64,000 nucleotides of DNA from Planoprotostelium fungivorum (Eukaryota; Evosea; Variosea; Cavosteliida; Cavosteliaceae), in NCBI GenBank assembly GCA_003024175.1, contig MDYQ01000464.1, positions 1 to 64,000 on the forward strand, in the 5' to 3' direction. Positions 59,301 through 64,000 of this stretch are shown here, piece by piece. How positions within the stretch are numbered: the first letter of the stretch is position 1; the number at the start of each line of letters is the position of its first letter. The position numbers and the translations under genes are program-made. A model generated the notes under the pieces. The model was not told the DNA's origin. It saw only the letters and a program-made list of their open reading frames with translations, and made no database searches.

Positions 59301-59952
59301 GGGTCCTATATCTGTCCTCTACAAATGCATCAGAATGATCCCCCCACATCGAAACCACGCTCACCTTGATCGTCGTGTCTTGATGTCCGGTAAATAAGAA
59401 TCGACCGTGGACGGCCATAGAGAAGATACCTCCCTTACTCAGCCCCCCTCCCTGCTGAATCGTCGTGATCCACTCCAACTTGTCTAAATCCCAGACCTGA
59501 TACGTTCAATGTCATTGCTTGAAAATCGTCTTCACCTTGACGTCAGAATCGGAACCTGCCGAGAAGAGTAATTTGTCGTGGATGACGAGGGAGAAGATGG
59601 TGCCGGTGTGCTTGCAGAGCGTCTTGATGCATCGGTAAGACGTGATATCCCATACCTGATCGAGTCAGAAGAAAGACGATGATGATGATGATGTGGTGAT
59701 CGCGATCGTGAGATGTCGAGACGGTGATCTGATGATCGCGATCACCTTGATGGTGCGATCGGTCGATGCGGTGAACAAAAGTTGATTGTAGATCGTCATG
59801 GATACAACTCTGCCCGTGTGACCGGTCAGTTCATGCACGTAACTCAAGCTCCTCTCTTCATCTGCACTTCTCTCTCCATCTTCTTCTTGTTTTTCTTCTA
59901 CGTGGCCGGTTCTGTCGTTCGTCAGGCGTTGGAAAAATGGCGGGAAAATCAC
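56309..59952 (-). CDS. DUG2-like protein: WD40 repeats + M20 peptidase
   Basis: The upstream part (about 58579-59900) encodes six or seven WD40 repeats, e.g. LSYVHELTGHTGRVVSM, LLFTASTDRTIKVW, ILFSGSGDRTIRAHD. The downstream part is an M20 metallopeptidase: LSTFISMRTVSTDPNLKSEC, TIYGHYDVVPA, GYYYGRGVTDDKGPIVA, FLYEGEEEADSEGF, SRPCLIYGMRGVIDMEI and, near the end, GIAPMFVREGGTIPV. Zinc ligands H and D of YGHYD, the Asp in TDDKGP and the EE pair are all present. This WD40+M20 order is that of fungal Dug2, which cleaves glutathione with Dug3. No ATG precedes the first WD repeat in its frame, hinting at fusion with the DUG3 module upstream. The stop is TAG 56309-56311. A doubtful duplication lies at 58077-58431. 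Confidence 0.75.
58077..58431. repeat. Tandem 176/178-bp duplication joined at an N
   Basis: 58077-58252 and 58254-58431 are near-identical copies that differ by a few substitutions and 2 bp. They meet at the only ambiguous base in the window (58253). The copied segment covers an exon and intron of the M20 peptidase module, which needs only one copy. It is most likely an assembly join of two alleles. Confidence 0.85.
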
Positions 59953-61298
59953 TTCATGTCGATGTCGTTGTAGATGGATGAGAGGGCAGAGGAAGTAGAT
60001 TCAACTCGTATGGACAGTGATCCGTCTGAATCGTTGATGGGATGCAATAAGACAGTCATGTCGGGTCTGATCATGATGAGATGGTTCGTGGGTACAGGCT
60101 GTGAGAATCTCAATATCCATATCTTGAGGTGATGATCGCGAACATCATCGTGATCGTGATGATGTCCCAGATGGATGACCCACCATCCAATCTCCCGGGC
60201 TATCTGTGAGGGGTTCTGAAGATATGATGCCCGTTCGACTCTTCTTTTCCAAATGATACATGTGGTACTCTTGTTCACTATCGCTCATGAACCTGTCACC
60301 ATCAGCATCATCGGACATCATCATATCGACATCATCGTCTTGCACGTTCCATATGAAATCCATTTTGGGAACTCACTTTGTCCCCGACGAGTAGTAAAGG
60401 GTGGCCGGTGTGGCGTCTGGCTTGTCCACGTATCTCGTGGCCACGACTGACATTCCATCGGTGACGGCTAAATTGAGAAGGGATGGCTCTTGTGCAGAGA
60501 CTTCGCGGGTCAACTTGACGACGTGATCTAAAACACGAACGAGCTGATCGGATGTCAGATCATTCATCGCCGCCTGCATCATTACGAAATCACCTTCTCT
60601 GCCAATTCTTCGGGTGTATACTGTCTGTCCATGTTCTATGTGATGGTGAGAGATTGAAGAAAAGATGCACCTCACCTCGATTTGATTCAGAAACAGAGCG
60701 AACATCAATTCGCTGTCTGTATTCCCTTGTATATTGTTGTACACCTTTGCGATCGTCAATCACGAATCTTCGATGGTGGTCGTTTTCATACATCGTCACT
60801 GAGGCCCTCTCTGGCTTTTCTACTGATCTTTCGAAAATCGCTGATGTTTCCGTTGTGCATGAAGAGATACCTCCCTGATGTCGTCAACAAGTAAACTAAA
60901 TGAAGAACACGAATCACCATATTGAAACGGATGACAATTCGATTCGGTGACCATCATGCCAGGGATCGCAGCTCTAACGTGGGCGACGATCAGGCGGCTC
61001 GATATGGTCTTTGCCAATCGGCTTAGATTCATATTATTCCATGCCGGTGTCACGCTCGTGTATACACAAGGTGTTCCCGACTAAAATGTATTCAGATGGA
61101 AAATGGATGATGATATACCTGTTCTCCGCTTGCATCGTCAGGTGGGTACCAACCAACTCCAAAACCGTCACCGTTAGTATTTCCTTGCAGTCTTTCCCTC
61201 GAGGCATATGATTGTGTGATGATGGATCTCGTCGGGTATGTCAGGAGGTCGGCCATGATGATCTCATCATCGCCTTTGTATATCATCAGTCGGCACAT
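59949..61298 (-). CDS. DUG3-like class II glutamine amidotransferase
   Basis: From ATG 61298: MCRLMIYKGDDEIIMADLL, with the nucleophilic Cys at position 2, then YPTRSIITQSYASRE and NGDGFGVGWYP, as in Dug3 and EgtC. Later exons carry VHNGNISDFRKI-type sequence, NLAVTDGMSVVATRYVD, LYYSSGTK, GIISSEPLTDSPGDWM and PVPTNHLIMIRPD, the usual C-terminus of the fold. The last clear frame ends SIYNDIDMK with TGA at 59949-59951. A splice donor inside that codon could instead join to the WD40 exons in phase. Together with Dug2 it forms the cytosolic enzyme that splits gamma-glutamyl bonds of glutathione. Introns of about 84 and 85 nt are longer than the local norm. Confidence 0.82.
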
Positions 61299-61905
61299 CT
61301 TGCTGGCTGAACCGATCTAGAATCATCCGATGAATGTGATGACGCAACCAAAACAACGGCGAAATTGAGCCGAAAAAGAAACGAGCGAGAGACTATAGCC
61401 ACATCTACAGCCGTTTCTGTGTTGTGGCGGTTGGCACTTCAAGCTGTACAGCAGCGACAGCGCCTGCGGGGCATACGGAGTGGCGGGTGTCACTCGTTTG
61501 AGAATAGGTACAAGAAATATGAACCACACGCCACGCGACAAATCCGGGTTGCCTAACGATCCAATGCCCTGAGAGGTGGTGTGATACAAAGAGGACTATA
61601 CCGCGGGGCAGTAAAACACTTTATCGCTTGTTCTGGGTAAGGTCTGTAGCCAAGGCTCGTGTGAGGTTCTGCCTTGTAAGTGAAAAAAACATTTTTAAAT
61701 CGGATTTTTCCGAAACGGCAGACAGAGACCCCGACGCTTCTGATTCTGAAAGATGAAGGGAAGTATGAACGATATCCAGATGGCAAGGCTGGCAAACATC
61801 GCGGCGAAACGGACCACATCTCCCACAAGCCCGATTCGAAGTCCAGCGGGTGGGTGAAAGCAGTAGCGGTCTACCTCTTTGAGCGGCGACGCTATTTCAT
61901 CAGCC
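61299..61905. other. Region between DUG3 and PP2C, unresolved
   Basis: Several overlapping frames exist on both strands. None has a domain, and splice phases did not yield a single convincing gene apart from the small membrane-protein candidate listed separately. Confidence 0.35.
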
Positions 61906-61907
61906 AT
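61695..61907 (-). CDS. Possible small single-span membrane protein
   Basis: A 70-residue frame from ATG 61907 (MADEIASPLKEVDRYCF) contains one hydrophobic span (FAAMFASLAIWISFILPFIF) and a basic end, then TAA at 61695. The size and plan resemble small mitochondrial membrane subunits, but nothing specific was recognised. Its start codon overlaps that of the divergent PP2C gene by two bases. A competing + strand frame spans 61680-61913. Confidence 0.3.
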   Translation of the reverse strand: MADEIASPLKEVDRYCFHPPAGLRIGLVGDVVRFAAMFASLAIWISFILPFIFQNQKRRGLCLPFRKNPI

Positions 61908-63850
61908 GTCTAAATATCTTCTATCATACGTTAATGCAACGAGATTTTGGGATACATCATCTGATGTGTGGACGAATGTACTGAATTTTGCAGTGAGCCC
62001 GACTCTAGATCGTTCGGATAATACACACTCTATGCCCAATTCATACTCGAGCTACGATGGGGAGGAGGGGACATCATCCCTTGCCTCTCCTCAAATGTGT
62101 CCTCCAGCCGAGCCGGATAAGAGATTCAAAAAGCCTGGCATACCGGGGGATCTGAGAGAGAGGTGAAATCATTTTCCTCCATATCAACCCCTACCATATC
62201 TCATATCTGATCGTCTTTTCACGGCGGAATCAAGAAATAACGCTGAGATTCACTCCAGGTCTCTGGCCATGTATAAATCGATCAATAATCTGACCGCTGT
62301 GGTCGGCAAGACGGAACTCAACAGCCTGAGACGTGTTCCCTTGAATGGAGCCAGGGCTGTCGGCCTCGACTTCGCTTACAGTGATCTGTCTCTCAGCGGT
62401 TCTCTCACAGACGAAGAATATACAGACATTAGAGGCATCGTCGATGATCTCCTGTCCAACGACAACTTACAGAAACTCCTCTTGACTCGGGAACAAGTGA
62501 GTCCTCGACATCGCACCGACATCTCATCTTCTCAAGGTGGAAGCACAAGAGAAGGAGGAGAGGGCATCATCGACACCCGCCGGCCCGGCCGATGCAGCCG
62601 CGTCATCATCGAACGAGTCCATCACCTCCACGGCCAGCCCAGTTGTCCTCCCACCATCTCCATCCATCACGGTGACTCATTTCCATCATCATCTCTCACT
62701 CAAACCAACAACAGGAAGAGAAGAACGGCGCCGAATCTTCGACATCTTACATCGATTGCGTCTCTTTCAGAAGCCAAATCAAATCGAGAACAGACAAACT
62801 CAAATTAGAGAGGAAGGGTGTCCATCGAGACAGCGCGAAGCACGTCAACCCAGAATTATCCACCGAAGCCAACGCCTTCGCCACTCAGGGGATGAGACGA
62901 CACATGGAAGATCAGAACCTCATCTTGGCCAAGCCAAACTTGCTCTTCAATCTGAATCGAGCGCCCGTGCAGGCTTATTACGGAATATACGACGGACACT
63001 CTGGCAAATTGGCTGCTGAATACGCCAGGACACACCTTCACTCGAATATTTTCGACGAATTTTCCACCGGTCTCGCCGTGAGTACAGAGGTGGTCGACCG
63101 GAAAATTGACGGAAAAATAGTGGAGCGAGGAGAATTTGGTGGCGGCACTGCAGAAGGGCTACTTGAGGACGAACGTTGAGTTCAACCAGTTGGCAGGAAA
63201 AAATTCCATCAACTCTGGAACTACTGCGGCTTCCATCATCGTGTGGGGCGACAAGTTGTTCGTCGCCAACGTTGGAGACTCAGAGGTGACTCTCATCCAT
63301 GACATCATCATCATGTCTGATGGACGTGTCAGGTGGTCATCAGCCGAGGAGGTGTGGCGACCGTGTTGACGCACTCTCACCTGCCCGATAAGCCGGAAGA
63401 AAAGGAACGCATACAGCGATTGGGAGGTGAGCCATCTACAACGGTGTAGACCGCTGAGCGGGTTAGGTATCGTCGTTCACTACGGTACGTGGAGAGTGAA
63501 CGGACTCCTCTCCGTGTCTAGAAGTATAGGAGACAACGGTTTAGATAAGCTGGTCATAGCCGACCCATACGTCGCCGTTGTAGAGCGAACAAAAGAGGAC
63601 GAATTTCTCATCATGGCCACCGATGGTCTCTGGGACGTCATCAAGGTGAAGTCATCGTCTTCGTTTCCATCGTGACACATTGCAGTACCAAGAAGCCTGC
63701 GAGTTTGTTCGGAAGACGGTGCTGGAGAGTGGAAGAGAAGCGGCCAGCCGGGCCTTAGTTGACGAGGGCATCAGAAGGAAGACAACGGACAACATCACCG
63801 CCGTCATCATCTTCCTATCGGATGAGCCGCTGCAACCGTTACAAGAATAG
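61906..63850 (+). CDS. PP2C-type (PPM) serine/threonine phosphatase
   Basis: From ATG 61906 an N-terminal region of about 270 residues is Ser/Pro-rich and partly helical (LVGD-free; contains VGKTELNSLRRVPLNGARAV). The PP2C domain then shows MRRHMEDQNLI, YYGIYDGHSGKLAAEY, NSGTTAASIIVWGDKLFVAN, HYGTWRVNGLLSVSRSIGDN, EDEFLIMATDGLWDVI and TTDNITAVIIF. The metal-binding Asp residues (MED, YDGHSG, ATDG, TDN) are all present, so it should be active. It ends LQPLQE at TAG 63848-63850. About eight short introns. Confidence 0.88.
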
Positions 63851-63963
63851 TAGATATAGAAGGTGAGAAGAGTGGATGGATGCTGGCTGATCGAGAGACA
63901 GTGAAGGAGAACAGACAAGGAATCGTGGTTCAGAAGGGGGAAGGGATACATTCTGTAAGAGGC

Positions 63964-63969
63964 AATAAA
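63964..63969 (+). terminator. Polyadenylation signal of the PP2C gene
   Basis: AATAAA about 114 bp after the PP2C stop codon. The rest of 63851-64000 shows no other feature. Confidence 0.4.
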
Positions 63970-64000
63970 TCCCACTTTTTGTTGAAGCTTTCTCTCTTTC

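Noticed and set aside
61323-61828. Several long - strand frames
   Set aside because: They overlap one another in different frames and show no domain; splice phases do not give a single protein.
1-64000. CRISPR array, bacterial operons, tRNA genes
   Set aside because: No spaced direct repeats, no ribosome-binding-site pattern, and no sequence with both tRNA A and B boxes and a foldable cloverleaf was noticed.

Overview
The window is a gene-dense piece of a eukaryotic nuclear genome. Protein genes are split by many very short GT-AG introns, mostly 34 to 50 nt and some nearer 28 nt, typically opening GTGAG/GTAAG and closing in CAG or TAG. All three standard stop codons end genes. Gene content (SAMHD1, XPC/Rad4, DNA ligase IV, dymeclin, vezatin, SNAREs, G8-domain CEMIP/TMEM2-like protein, LRR receptor kinase, DUG2/DUG3, a Ginger DNA transposon) points to a free-living protist. 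An amoebozoan (protosteloid- or dictyostelid-like) is my best guess, but that is inference and not proven by the sequence.

Layout. 1-109: 3' end of a + strand gene. 290-2630 (-) and 2708-4750 (+): two head-to-head genes with mitochondrial-type N-termini (TCAIM/DUF4460-like; DEAD-box helicase). 5350-10504 (+): a novel cell-surface-type protein whose last visible intron carries a whole 3.45-kb Ginger-type DNA transposon (6602-10053). 11054-23080: small hypothetical (-), F-box/MORN (+), TPX2-like spindle protein (-), vezatin (+), His-rich mitochondrial membrane protein (-), XPC/Rad4 (+). 23090-30521: prolyl-hydroxylase-like dioxygenase (-), seryl-tRNA synthetase (+), dymeclin (+), SAMHD1 (-). 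30842-30960: a 5S rRNA gene. 31354-41330: G8-domain CEMIP/TMEM2-like secreted protein (-), DNA ligase IV (-), syntaxin (-). 41717-54436: BET1-like SNARE, zinc-finger protein, LRR receptor kinase, F-box-like/ankyrin protein and DGAT/SOAT acyltransferase, all +. 54637-56061 (-): a SAP-domain protein fused to a shortened piggyBac transposase. 56309-61298 (-): a DUG3 glutamine-amidotransferase module followed on the same strand by a WD40 + M20 peptidase module (DUG2). This is the full glutathione gamma-glutamyl peptidase set, possibly one fused gene. 61906-63850 (+): PP2C phosphatase.

Genome organisation. Genes often alternate strand, with head-to-head starts 77-160 bp apart and tail-to-tail stops as close as 9 bp, implying shared promoters and touching 3' ends. 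The most unusual items are the intron-resident transposon with perfect 134-bp inverted repeats, the core-deleted SAP-piggyBac gene, the DUG3-WD40-M20 array, the dioxygenase that lacks its distal iron-binding His, and the TGACGTCA palindromes packed into the introns of the receptor kinase gene. Exon joins were made by eye from splice signals and reading phase. Outer limits are firm where a start or stop codon is cited and approximate elsewhere.
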